Below the pieces are notes generated by a model, which saw nothing but the letters and a program-made list of their open reading frames with translations, had not been told where the DNA came from and searched no databases. A stretch of 36,168 nucleotides of DNA, taken from the NCBI GenBank assembly GCA_003141415.1, contig PLLX01000145.1, positions 1 through 36,168 of the forward strand, in the 5' to 3' direction. The stretch's first letter is position 1; the number at the start of each line of letters is the position of its first letter. Position numbers and translations under genes: made by a program. This DNA is from Bacteroidales bacterium (GTDB taxonomy: Bacteria > Bacteroidota > Bacteroidia > Bacteroidales > VadinHA17). Positions 1 through 7,110 of this stretch are shown here, piece by piece.

Positions 1-78
1 TTTCACCATTTATGAACATCCCTTGAGAAAATCAAATAAAATTGTGAACCCTCTGTGTAACAAAAAAGCAAGAACTGT

Positions 79-114
79 CACAGAGTGACCAGAGAAGCAC
101 AGAGTTGCACAGAG
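79..114. repeat. Short decamer repeat array (CACAGAG units)
   Basis: Four CACAGAG-like heptamers begin at about 79, 88, 98 and 108 (CACAGAG, ACCAGAG, CACAGAG, CACAGAG), close to one per 10 nt. They lie just beyond the stop codon of the phosphatase gene. Positions 1-78 show no supportable gene. The same style of short-period repeat occurs at 13203-13323 and, in another sequence variant, at 2304-2440. Confidence 0.6.
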
Positions 115-118
115 ATTT

Positions 119-790
119 TTATTGCTGACAGGGAACTGAATACAGAGTCATACTGTTAACTTCAAGAGCAGACAGACTTCCATACCCATTCTGCTTTTCA
201 TATATACATCCGGTGTCGATTGGGATTACTTTTGATTTTACAGCTATCAGCTTTTTAACGTAAGAAATGGTTTTCGGCCGATGGCCATGAATAATAATTT
301 TTTCAGATAACATAGGATTTTGATATGAAAGCCGGCTCTCCCATACCATACCACGTTTATCTGCAAACGGATCAATTGCAAAATCATCAAAGCCGGCATG
401 GACAAAAATCACATTGCCTATAATCTTATAATATTCCAGCCCGGTAAAAAACTCCAGATAGCAGTTATCAATTTCTCTGATATCCTGAATACCAAAGCTT
501 TCTAAGGTTGACATACCGCTATTCATTAGCCATAATGACATCATATCCTGATCATAATAGGAGTCAATCAACATAACTTCATGATTTCCTGCCAGGGGTG
601 TGACATTAAACTCTGCTCTGGTAAGATCAATAATGAAATCAATAACTTCTTTACTCTGATCGCCCCGATCAATATAATCACCGAGCAGGATGAGCTGATC
701 TGATTTTGTCAGCTTAATAGTATTGACAATAAGCTCATAAAATGGCTTAAAACAACCATGAATATCACTTATGGCAAACTGACGTTCCAT
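119..790 (-). CDS. Metallophosphoesterase, PPP-type serine/threonine phosphatase
   Basis: A 223-residue cytosolic phosphatase of the calcineurin-like/PPP superfamily, which hydrolyses phosphate esters at a dinuclear metal centre. The core motifs are present in order: DIHG at residues 9-12 (usual GDxHG), GDYIDRG at 37-43 and GNHE at 68-71. Further along are VHAGFD and HGHR, which supply the remaining metal-binding histidines. The length fits small bacterial PrpA/PrpB-type phosphatases, and no signal peptide or membrane segment is visible. The natural substrate cannot be read from sequence: phosphoprotein and diadenosine tetraphosphate (ApaH-like) are both possible. It lies 43 bp downstream of the aminopeptidase gene on the same strand, so the two may be co-transcribed. 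Confidence 0.88.
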   Translation of the reverse strand: MERQFAISDIHGCFKPFYELIVNTIKLTKSDQLILLGDYIDRGDQSKEVIDFIIDLTRAEFNVTPLAGNHEVMLIDSYYDQDMMSLWLMNSGMSTLESFGIQDIREIDNCYLEFFTGLEYYKIIGNVIFVHAGFDDFAIDPFADKRGMVWESRLSYQNPMLSEKIIIHGHRPKTISYVKKLIAVKSKVIPIDTGCIYEKQNGYGSLSALEVNSMTLYSVPCQQ

Positions 791-833
791 TATCTATGAG
801 TTTTCCCCCAAATGGGAGAAATAAAAAGGGGTA

Positions 834-2219
834 TTACGAGCAGATTGATTCTACCTCTTTTACTGTTTTTGGAATAGGTTTACCCAGAACCTTATGCCCC
901 TTTTCGGTAATCAAAACATTATCTTCAATCCTGATGCCGCCAATTGACATATAACCATCAATTTTACTGTAGTTGATGTATTCTTTGAATTTCCCTTCTG
1001 CTTTCCATTTTGCAATCAACTCAGGGATGAAATAGCATCCCGGTTCAACAGTAAAAACATGACCTGGTTTGTAAGGCAGAGCAAACCTGAGGAATGCTGT
1101 ACCAAACTGGTCGCTCCGTTTTACCTCATCATTATACCCGATGAAATTTTCTCCCAAAGCTTCCATATCATGCACATCGAGACCCATCATATGACCTAGT
1201 CCGTGAGGCATGAAAAGTGCGTGGGCGCCGGCAGCAACAGCCTCATCAACATCGCCTTTCATCAGTCCTAAGTTCTTCATTTCAGATGTTATGATCTTGC
1301 AGGCATTGAAATGCAGATCACGATTAGACATTCCGGGTTTGGTAGCTTTTATAGCTTCAGTATTAGCTTTCAGCACAATTTCATAAATATCTTTCTGTTT
1401 CTCGTTGAATTTTCCTCCGACAGGAGTCGTACGCGTTATATCAGATGCATAATGAAGGTTTGTTTCAGCGCCTGCATCAGTTACCATCATTTTGCCCTTA
1501 CTCAGGATATTCCCATGTGAATGGTTGTGGAGAGTCTGTCCGTTAATGCTCAGAATTACCGGGAATGAAGTACCTCCTCCTTTTGCCAGGGCTATACCTT
1601 CAATTGCTCCGAAGATATCCTGCTCCCTGACACCCTGTTTACACATCTTCATGGCAGTAACATGCATTTCGTATGCAATCTCAACTGCTTTTTCTATTTC
1701 ATCAATTTCAACTTTTTCTTTTATAGATCTCATCGAGATAACTGCCTTTATAAGATCAACCGATGCATGTGTTTTCATTTGACAGGGGTTCTCTTTCAGG
1801 AGTTTACCGAGTGTCATTTTAGTTTCACCGCGGTATGGAGGAAGAAAATGAATCTTCCTCTTCTTCGACAGAGCATCTTTAATTCTCTCCTCGAGTTTAG
1901 ATATTGAGGCAGTATCAGAGATACCACATTTCATTGCAAGCTCTTTGATTGTCGGCTGGGGACCCATCCATATTATGTCATCCATGTCGTAGTCATTACC
2001 GAATATCCGATCCTTTCCTGAATCGAAATCCATAAGTCCGGTTAACCCGGGCAGATCAAGTCCGAAATAATATAGGAAATCACTATCCTGTCTGAAATGA
2101 TAAGTGTTATCAGGATAATTCATCGGTGCTTCGATGTTGCCTATAAGAAGACCAATTCCTGATTTTATTTTTTTTCGGAGTTCCTCTCTCCTTCGGGTAT
2201 ATACTTCACTTTTAAACAT
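834..2219 (-). CDS. pepP: Xaa-Pro aminopeptidase (M24B, aminopeptidase P)
   Basis: A 461-residue metallo-aminopeptidase that removes an N-terminal residue preceding proline, probably in peptide turnover in the cytosol. The N-terminal third is the creatinase-like domain; it contains FRQDSDFLYYFG at about 42-53, typical of aminopeptidase P. The C-terminal part is the pita-bread fold with all five dimetal ligands: D248 (VTDAGAE), D260 (ASDITRT), H343 (HGLGHMMGLDVHD), E392 (VEPGCYF) and E432 (GGIRIEDN). The length is close to the usual 430-470. No signal peptide is seen. The gene lies upstream of the phosphatase gene and is separated from the NO reductase stop codon by 244 bp of repeat-bearing spacer. 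Confidence 0.93.
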   Translation of the reverse strand: MFKSEVYTRRREELRKKIKSGIGLLIGNIEAPMNYPDNTYHFRQDSDFLYYFGLDLPGLTGLMDFDSGKDRIFGNDYDMDDIIWMGPQPTIKELAMKCGISDTASISKLEERIKDALSKKRKIHFLPPYRGETKMTLGKLLKENPCQMKTHASVDLIKAVISMRSIKEKVEIDEIEKAVEIAYEMHVTAMKMCKQGVREQDIFGAIEGIALAKGGGTSFPVILSINGQTLHNHSHGNILSKGKMMVTDAGAETNLHYASDITRTTPVGGKFNEKQKDIYEIVLKANTEAIKATKPGMSNRDLHFNACKIITSEMKNLGLMKGDVDEAVAAGAHALFMPHGLGHMMGLDVHDMEALGENFIGYNDEVKRSDQFGTAFLRFALPYKPGHVFTVEPGCYFIPELIAKWKAEGKFKEYINYSKIDGYMSIGGIRIEDNVLITEKGHKVLGKPIPKTVKEVESICS

Positions 2220-2303
2220 ATCAGAATATTTTTATGTTTTTAAACCACTAAGTTAATAAGCTGATCAGGATAAAACAACTGAGCAATAGATATTATTAAA
2301 CAA

Positions 2304-2440
2304 AAGTGCCTAGAGCGCCTAGAGTACTTAGTATTACTACCAATAAACTAAATTTCAACTTTTTAAATTTTCCAACATTTCAACTTTAAGTACTCCAAAC
2401 TCCGGCTGCTCGCTAAACTTCTTCATAACTTTAGGCACTT
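2304..2440. repeat. Intergenic inverted short-period repeat
   Basis: The 244-bp spacer 2220-2463 holds no gene. Its left part has two CCTAGAG copies 9 nt apart (2309-2315 and 2318-2324) within AAGTGCCTAGAG (2304-2315). Its right part has CTTTAGGCACTT (2429-2440), whose complement, AAGTGCCTAAAG, matches the left arm at 11 of 12 positions. The arms therefore face each other across about 110 bp. Function unknown. Confidence 0.5.
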
Positions 2441-2463
2441 CAAACTCTAGCTCACTCAAGGCA

Positions 2464-4704
2464 CTATTTTTTTTCTATGCTCCAGCCTCCTTTTAGTCCG
2501 AAAATGAACCAGGCCAGTGCAACAGTACCGGCAGCAAAAATTGTATCTCCGATTACTCTCATCCATTTTAGCGTTAACAAGGCCGGCTGATGAAGGAATT
2601 CAGCTGAACGGGCATACCATAGGCCTTCTCTCACACTGGCGACAGTTTGTGCCAGGCCGATTGGCAATACACTGATGAGTACCATTGCTGTAAGTCCGAT
2701 ATTGATACTCCAGAAAGCGAATTTTATCCATCGTTCTTTCCAGATAGCTTCTTTATTCATATCACGGAGAACAAAGAGCATAAGACCTATACCAAGCATT
2801 CCATAAACACCAAATAAAGCAGTATGTCCGTGTACAGGTGTCGTATTAAGTCCCTGCATATAATAAAGTGCAATCGGAGGATTAATCAGAAATCCAAATA
2901 TACCTGCCCCGACAAGATTCCAGAATGCAACAGCGATAAAGCAGTAAACGGGCCACCTATATGCTTTAAGCCAGGTTGTACTCCTGCTGAGCTTCACATT
3001 GTCCCACGCTTCAAAACCCATAAGAACCAGAGGAACTACCTCGAGTGCACTGAAAGTTGCACCAAGCGCCATAATAGCAGTCGGAGTACCAGTGAAATAG
3101 AGATGATGAAATGTACCAAGTATGCCACCTGACAAAAATACTATGGTCGAGAAAAGTACAGCAGTGGTAGCTGTAGTTGCTTTTAATAATTGCAGCCTGA
3201 CAAACAGGAAGGCAACAACAACAGCAGCAAATACTTCAAAGAATCCCTCAACCCAGAGATGAACAACCCACCAACGCCAGTATTCCGCTACTGCAAGATT
3301 GGTTTGTCGACCCCACATTAGTCCAGCTCCATAAAATCCTGCAATCGCTATTGTCGAGATCAGGAATAATGAAAGCAGACTCCTGCTTTCCGATTTCTGC
3401 TTTAATGCCGGCCAGATTGCACGTCCCATAAGCAAAAGCCAGATTATAAGTCCGATGAAAAGAAATATCTGCCAGAATCTTCCGAGATCCACATATTCAT
3501 ATCCCTGGTGGCCAAACCAGAAATTCTGTATGTAGCCAAGTTTCTGCATTACTCCTAACCATTGTCCGGCCAGCGATCCAACAACTATAACCAGCAAGGC
3601 ACCAAAGAGGAAATTGACTCCCAGTCTCTGAAATTTCGGTTCCGTGCCTGATATAGCCGGGGCATAATATAAGCCCGTTGCAAGCCAGGATGTTGCGATC
3701 CAGAAAATAGCTATTTGTATGTGCCAGGTTCTTGAAATGGAGTATGGCAGCAGCTTTGCGAGTGGAATTCCATAAAAAGATTGACCCTCAACACCATAGT
3801 GTGCAGTTATGACCCCCATTATTACCTGAACAAGAAGCAATGCGGAAACGACCCAGAAATATTTTACTGTGGCTTTTTGTGATGGAGTCTGAGTTTCTTT
3901 TAATAATGGAAATGTTAAAGGGATTTTCTCAGCTTCTTCATCCCGGCGTCGTGCATAATACCATACCATAAGCCCGATTCCTGCTATCAGTACAATTACA
4001 CTGAAGCCTGTCCATAGCAGCAATGAGCCTGATGGTTTGTTTCCAACAAGTTCTTCTGCCGGCCAGTTATTGGTATAAGTAATTGACTGTCCCGGACGTT
4101 CAGTTACACATGCCCATGATATCCAGAAAAAGAAATTATTAAGAAGTGGTACCCTGTTTGGATCTTTCAGTGAGTTTTCAGGAATGCTGTATGAGTTCCT
4201 CAGACCAGCCAGTGAAGGGTCATTTGTAAATAATCCGCCATAGAACTTACTGTTTGAAGCAATTGCCTCAGCTCTCAACTCTGAAACGGTAAGAATTCCA
4301 GTTGCATGATCATATGTGTTTTTGCGCAGTTCTTTCTGGAGTAATATTTTAAGAAAAGCCTGCCGCTCCTCACTTACTTCTTTATAAGGTTTGCCATCCT
4401 GCTGTAAAGCAAGCTTGTCGAGAATAAATATAGCTTCTTTATGCAGCCAGTCGGCACTCCAATCGGGAGCCTGATAAGCACCATGTCCCCATACTGTTCC
4501 AATTTCCTGCCCGCCGAGGGACTGCCAGACATTCTGACCATCTTTTATGTCCTGCCCGGTAAATAATACTTTCCCGTCAGGAGTGACTACCTTAACAGGA
4601 ATCGGAGGAGCCTGTTTATAGATCTCTCTCCCAAAATAAAGCAGAACGGAAAAAGATAATACCATAACTGCAATAAAACCGATCCAAAGTTTTTTTGTTT
4701 TCAT
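2464..4704 (-). CDS. norB: Quinol-dependent nitric oxide reductase (qNor, single-subunit)
   Basis: A 746-residue integral membrane heme-copper-family enzyme that reduces 2 NO to N2O using quinol. A first membrane segment (about 7-27) leads into a periplasmic domain with the qNor signature GGQEIGTVWGHGAYQAPDW, which replaces the separate NorC cytochrome. The remainder is the 12-helix catalytic core. Metal ligands are visible: H328 (SRTWHIQ) for low-spin heme b, H482 with E486 and E490 (HLWVEGFFE) and H533/H534 (FHHLYFTG) for the non-heme FeB site, and H625/H627 (HGHTALFG) for the hemes. No hydrophilic cytochrome c domain is present. It lies 121 bp downstream of ric on the same strand. No clear Bacteroidetes promoter was found directly upstream, so read-through from the ric promoter is likely. 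norZ is an alternative symbol. Confidence 0.95.
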   Translation of the reverse strand: MKTKKLWIGFIAVMVLSFSVLLYFGREIYKQAPPIPVKVVTPDGKVLFTGQDIKDGQNVWQSLGGQEIGTVWGHGAYQAPDWSADWLHKEAIFILDKLALQQDGKPYKEVSEERQAFLKILLQKELRKNTYDHATGILTVSELRAEAIASNSKFYGGLFTNDPSLAGLRNSYSIPENSLKDPNRVPLLNNFFFWISWACVTERPGQSITYTNNWPAEELVGNKPSGSLLLWTGFSVIVLIAGIGLMVWYYARRRDEEAEKIPLTFPLLKETQTPSQKATVKYFWVVSALLLVQVIMGVITAHYGVEGQSFYGIPLAKLLPYSISRTWHIQIAIFWIATSWLATGLYYAPAISGTEPKFQRLGVNFLFGALLVIVVGSLAGQWLGVMQKLGYIQNFWFGHQGYEYVDLGRFWQIFLFIGLIIWLLLMGRAIWPALKQKSESRSLLSLFLISTIAIAGFYGAGLMWGRQTNLAVAEYWRWWVVHLWVEGFFEVFAAVVVAFLFVRLQLLKATTATTAVLFSTIVFLSGGILGTFHHLYFTGTPTAIMALGATFSALEVVPLVLMGFEAWDNVKLSRSTTWLKAYRWPVYCFIAVAFWNLVGAGIFGFLINPPIALYYMQGLNTTPVHGHTALFGVYGMLGIGLMLFVLRDMNKEAIWKERWIKFAFWSINIGLTAMVLISVLPIGLAQTVASVREGLWYARSAEFLHQPALLTLKWMRVIGDTIFAAGTVALAWFIFGLKGGWSIEKK

Positions 4705-4780
4705 CGTTACATTAGTTTTAATTATCCCAGATTAATTAACTGTTTATTCAATACTTTATACCAAAGCCAGGGCATTTATT

Positions 4781-4795
4781 CGATTAATATAATCG
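4781..4795. promoter_or_regulatory. Palindrome CGATTA-N3-TAATCG upstream of the NO reductase gene
   Basis: A perfect 6-3-6 inverted repeat in the 121-bp spacer between ric and the qNor gene, 76 bp before the qNor start. It is AT-rich in the middle and lacks a following T-run, so an operator is more likely than a terminator. It resembles the palindrome at 7062-7076 in having an AT-rich core flanked by GAT/ATC. Confidence 0.4.
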
Positions 4796-4825
4796 TTCGT
4801 TTTGGTTCCGGCCGGACGATTTTGT

Positions 4826-5517
4826 TCATTTATTAGCTGCTGTCAATGCTTTTGGGAACAATATATTGTTCTCAAGATGCACATGAGTATGCAGATCATC
4901 CTCAAATTGTTGCAAGAGGTTAAATGCGATATGATATGTATTACAACCGTCGGCAGGTACTTTATAACTGTGTGTAATAACATTTATTTTATCCATTGCA
5001 CCTCCGGCAAATTCGTGTTCCCCTGACAACCGGAATATTTCAGAGATAATTGTTGTCTTTGCATTCTCCAATCCTGAAGACATAGCTTCCTTGATTGAGG
5101 GAAAGAGTACTTCTTCTTCTTTTTTCATATGCTGAAGCAATTCTTTATTAATCTGCGAAAAAAGATCAGCTACCTCAGCAAGTTCTGGGTGTCTCTCACC
5201 GTGAACAGAAGCTATTTTCTCAGTGTACATTACAAGTTCAGGCATAGATTTCAGAACATATTTATGATGGATGTTTACGATATAATCGCACAGGAAACCT
5301 GGTTCCCATTCAATAAAATTGCGTGTTGTCGTATCAGGAGTGGATTCAAGTTTCTCTAGTTTCCCAATCAATTCATTCCGATCGATCCCTTTTTCAGAAC
5401 AGGTTTCATCTATACTTTTTTCCCTCCGCAGCAGAAATCTATTCGTGCCTCTTTAAATACTGAAGCAGCCCTATAGTCAATCGCTACTATTTCACCAATT
5501 GTTATATCTTTTTTCAT
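4826..5517 (-). CDS. ric: Iron-sulfur cluster repair di-iron protein Ric/ScdA/YtfE, with an apparent -1 frameshift
   Basis: Restored length is about 230 residues, normal for Ric, which repairs Fe-S and other iron centres damaged by NO or peroxide. ATG at 5517-5515 opens an ScdA_N (DUF542) domain with GEIVAIDYRAA and the diagnostic DFCCGGK motif. It then meets an A6 run (5416-5421 on the plus strand) and a TAG stop at 5412-5410. Shifting by -1 at that run continues the family sequence without a break (SIDETC, then KGIDRNELIGKLEKLE) into a hemerythrin-like domain with HHKYV, HGERH, KKEEEVLFP, GEHEFAGGAMD and HVHLENNILFP, which carry the di-iron His/Glu ligands. Without the shift, the C-terminal part has only a TTG (5371) as nearby start. 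A sequencing or assembly deletion, a true mutation, or slippage at the A-run are all possible. It is first in a ric-norB unit. Confidence 0.85.
5410..5421 (-). other. Frameshift site in ric (A6 run followed by TAG)
   Basis: On the minus strand the reading is GGA GGG AAA AAA GTA TAG. One additional A restores AGT ATA GAT, the family-consistent SID. The A-run occupies 5416-5421 and the premature stop 5410-5412. The break falls directly after the CCGG cysteine motif. Confidence 0.8.
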
Positions 5518-5542
5518 CCTCTTATTTATTTTATTACCGGCA

Positions 5543-5576
5543 CAAATATATAAATAAATTTATTAAAAGACAAAAA
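5543..5576 (-). promoter_or_regulatory. Promoter of ric-norB
   Basis: On the minus strand a -7 box TATATTTG (5550-5543) fits the Bacteroidetes TAnnTTTG consensus, with a -33 TTTG (5574-5571) exactly 20 nt upstream. The ric start is 25 nt downstream of the -7 box. The -33 lies in the centre of the inverted repeat 5565-5584. Confidence 0.65.
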
Positions 5577-5584
5577 GGTCTTTT
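5565..5584. promoter_or_regulatory. Inverted repeat AAAAGAC-N6-GTCTTTT, probable Rrf2 operator
   Basis: Perfect 7-bp arms (5565-5571 and 5578-5584) with a 6-nt spacer, centred in the 128-bp divergent region between ric and the Rrf2 gene. It covers the -33 element of the ric promoter and abuts that of the Rrf2 promoter. It is the natural candidate for a site where the Rrf2 repressor controls both directions. The link to Rrf2 is inferred from position and symmetry. Confidence 0.6.
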
Positions 5585-5615
5585 GGTAATTTTTAAAATA
5601 TTTTTATTACTTTTG
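5582..5615 (+). promoter_or_regulatory. Promoter of the Rrf2 gene operon
   Basis: A -7 box TACTTTTG at 5608-5615 matches TAnnTTTG. A -33-like TTTG at 5582-5585 stands 22 nt upstream and overlaps the right arm of the inverted repeat. The start codon follows 30 nt after the -7 box. Confidence 0.6.
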
Positions 5616-5645
5616 TCATCATATCTATGCTAATTTTGAAAAGAA

Positions 5646-6086
5646 ATGTTCAATAAGGAAACAGAATATGCCCTCAGAGGACTGGTCTATATAAAGTTAC
5701 AAAATCTAAAAGAGAGGAGACCGGGAACTTTAGAGGTAGCAAAAGAAATTGAAGCCCCACCATTCTTCACAGCAAAAATATTACAGAGGCTTGTGAGGTC
5801 TGGCTTTCTTAGGTCGCTGAAAGGGAAAGGAGGAGGATTCTTCTTTGATCCTGGCAAACCCGATCTGCCGATCATAAACCTCATTTCTGCAATTGAAGGC
5901 GACAGATCTTTTTCGGGTTGCAGCTTTGGGTTAAAACAGTGTGATTCTGATAATCCATGCCCGCTTCATGAAAAGTATGCACCAATAAAAGAGGCCCTGA
6001 ATAAATTGATTACTGAAGAGAGTGTTCAGAGTCTTGCCGAAAAAGTCTATAAAAAAGAATTTAGTCTGAATGAATTCCTGAAATGA
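5646..6086 (+). CDS. Rrf2-family Fe-S transcriptional regulator, NsrR-like
   Basis: A 146-residue winged-helix repressor. The N-terminal MFNKETEYALRGLVYI and the recognition region ending in LKGKGGGFFF (about 58-67) are characteristic of Rrf2. Three cysteines, C92, C99 and C105, have nearly the spacing of the Fe-S ligands in NsrR and IscR, so it should hold an NO- or redox-sensitive cluster. With NO reductase and Ric encoded divergently, a NsrR-type NO sensor is the best reading; IscR-like function is less likely because no isc or suf genes are nearby. The stop overlaps the next start (ATGA, 4 nt), so it is co-translated with the membrane ferredoxin. Autoregulation through the inverted repeat at 5565-5584 is inferred. 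Confidence 0.88.
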   Translation: MFNKETEYALRGLVYIKLQNLKERRPGTLEVAKEIEAPPFFTAKILQRLVRSGFLRSLKGKGGGFFFDPGKPDLPIINLISAIEGDRSFSGCSFGLKQCDSDNPCPLHEKYAPIKEALNKLITEESVQSLAEKVYKKEFSLNEFLK

Positions 6087-7057
6087 TGTATAAACAATAC
6101 AAACTTCCGCTTATAGTTTTCATCATGACATTCATTCTCCTCGCTTTTGTTCAGATAAAGGTTGAAAGACCCATGATCCTTGCGGAACGTTTTCTTAAAG
6201 GAAGCGGTTGGGTAGAAATCTTTTTAATCTCATGTTATGGAGCATTTGTAGTTAATAAAATGAAAGATCCAATGAATGTTCCCAAATGGAGGAAAATTTG
6301 CTGGACCACTTTCTCGTTGGTTTTCTTCACCCAACTTATTATAGGCCTTTCGGGGTTTGATAAATTCCTGATGACCGGGAAACTTCATCTGCCCATTCCG
6401 ATGATGATTCTCGCAGGACCAATCTACCGGGGACAGCTGTCTGTAATGACAATACTTTTCCTCAGTACTGTTATACTAACGGGTCCGGCCTGGTGCAGTC
6501 AGCTATGCTATTTTGGTGCTTTCGATAATCTTTCCTCAGGTGGTAAATCTTCAAAAGAAATTCTTAAATATAAGGGCGCTATAAAATCCACTGTCTTGAT
6601 ATTTGTTATTGCAATGGCTATTATTCTCAAGTGGATGCATGCGGGTATGCTTGTTTCTACACTGATTGCAATCGCATTTGGTGTCGGGGGTATATTAATT
6701 ATGATTCTTTATTCTCTCAAAAGGAAGAAAATGGTTCACTGTGTAATGTACTGTCCAATTGGAACAATAGTAAATGTATTTAAACACATCAATCCATTTA
6801 GGATGCATATCGATCAGAGTTGCACCTTGTGTATGAATTGTACAAAATTCTGCAAATATGATGCGCTGAATCCTTTGGACATAAAAAATGCTAAACCAGC
6901 AATTACATGTACATTGTGTGGCGACTGCCTGGCCGGTTGCCATCATAACTCTATAAAATACAAATTCCTTAAAATGAGTCCTGAACAGGCCAGGAATCTA
7001 TACCTTATCCTGACAATCAGCCTTCATGCATCATGCCTTGCACTTGCAAGAATATGA
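6083..7057 (+). CDS. Membrane 4Fe-4S ferredoxin, NapH/NosR/CcoG-like
   Basis: A 324-residue polytopic protein with about six hydrophobic segments (roughly 10-25, 43-57, 72-90, 120-140, 168-184, 190-210) and a weaker one at the C-terminus (306-320). Two 4Fe-4S motifs lie between them: C247-C250-C253-C257 and C276-C279-C282-C286. Paired membrane-edge cysteines C138/C142 (WCSQLC) and C220/C224 (HCVMYCP) are typical of the NapH/NosR group, which moves electrons through the membrane. It overlaps the Rrf2 gene by 4 nt. qNor takes electrons straight from quinol, so this protein is not obviously its donor. It could feed an NO-related reductase, assist Fe-S repair or reduce the di-iron proteins. No cofactor-assembly or nos genes are nearby. 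Confidence 0.82.
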   Translation: MMYKQYKLPLIVFIMTFILLAFVQIKVERPMILAERFLKGSGWVEIFLISCYGAFVVNKMKDPMNVPKWRKICWTTFSLVFFTQLIIGLSGFDKFLMTGKLHLPIPMMILAGPIYRGQLSVMTILFLSTVILTGPAWCSQLCYFGAFDNLSSGGKSSKEILKYKGAIKSTVLIFVIAMAIILKWMHAGMLVSTLIAIAFGVGGILIMILYSLKRKKMVHCVMYCPIGTIVNVFKHINPFRMHIDQSCTLCMNCTKFCKYDALNPLDIKNAKPAITCTLCGDCLAGCHHNSIKYKFLKMSPEQARNLYLILTISLHASCLALARI

Positions 7058-7061
7058 TAGT

Positions 7062-7076
7062 GATATTATTAATATC
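7062..7076. promoter_or_regulatory. Palindrome GATATTA-T-TAATATC before the DUF438 gene
   Basis: A perfect 7-1-7 inverted repeat in the 53-bp spacer between the membrane ferredoxin and DUF438 genes. It begins 5 nt after the stop codon. Its pure A/T stem core makes a strong terminator unlikely; a regulator site for the downstream pair is possible. Confidence 0.4.
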
Positions 7077-7110
7077 TTTTCATCTTAAACAATTTAAACA
7101 TTATAACTAA

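Noticed and set aside
1..78. End of a gene entering from the left
   Set aside because: No convincing coding segment can be read on either strand in so short a stretch.
1311..1907. Three plus-strand frames inside pepP
   Set aside because: Antisense to conserved aminopeptidase codons, mutually overlapping, Phe/Ser-rich; shadow frames.
4826..5371. A separate short hemerythrin protein starting at 5371
   Set aside because: The start would be a TTG inside a conserved ELIGKLEKLE segment. The upstream DNA codes the matching DUF542 domain, so this is the C-terminal part of a frameshifted ric.
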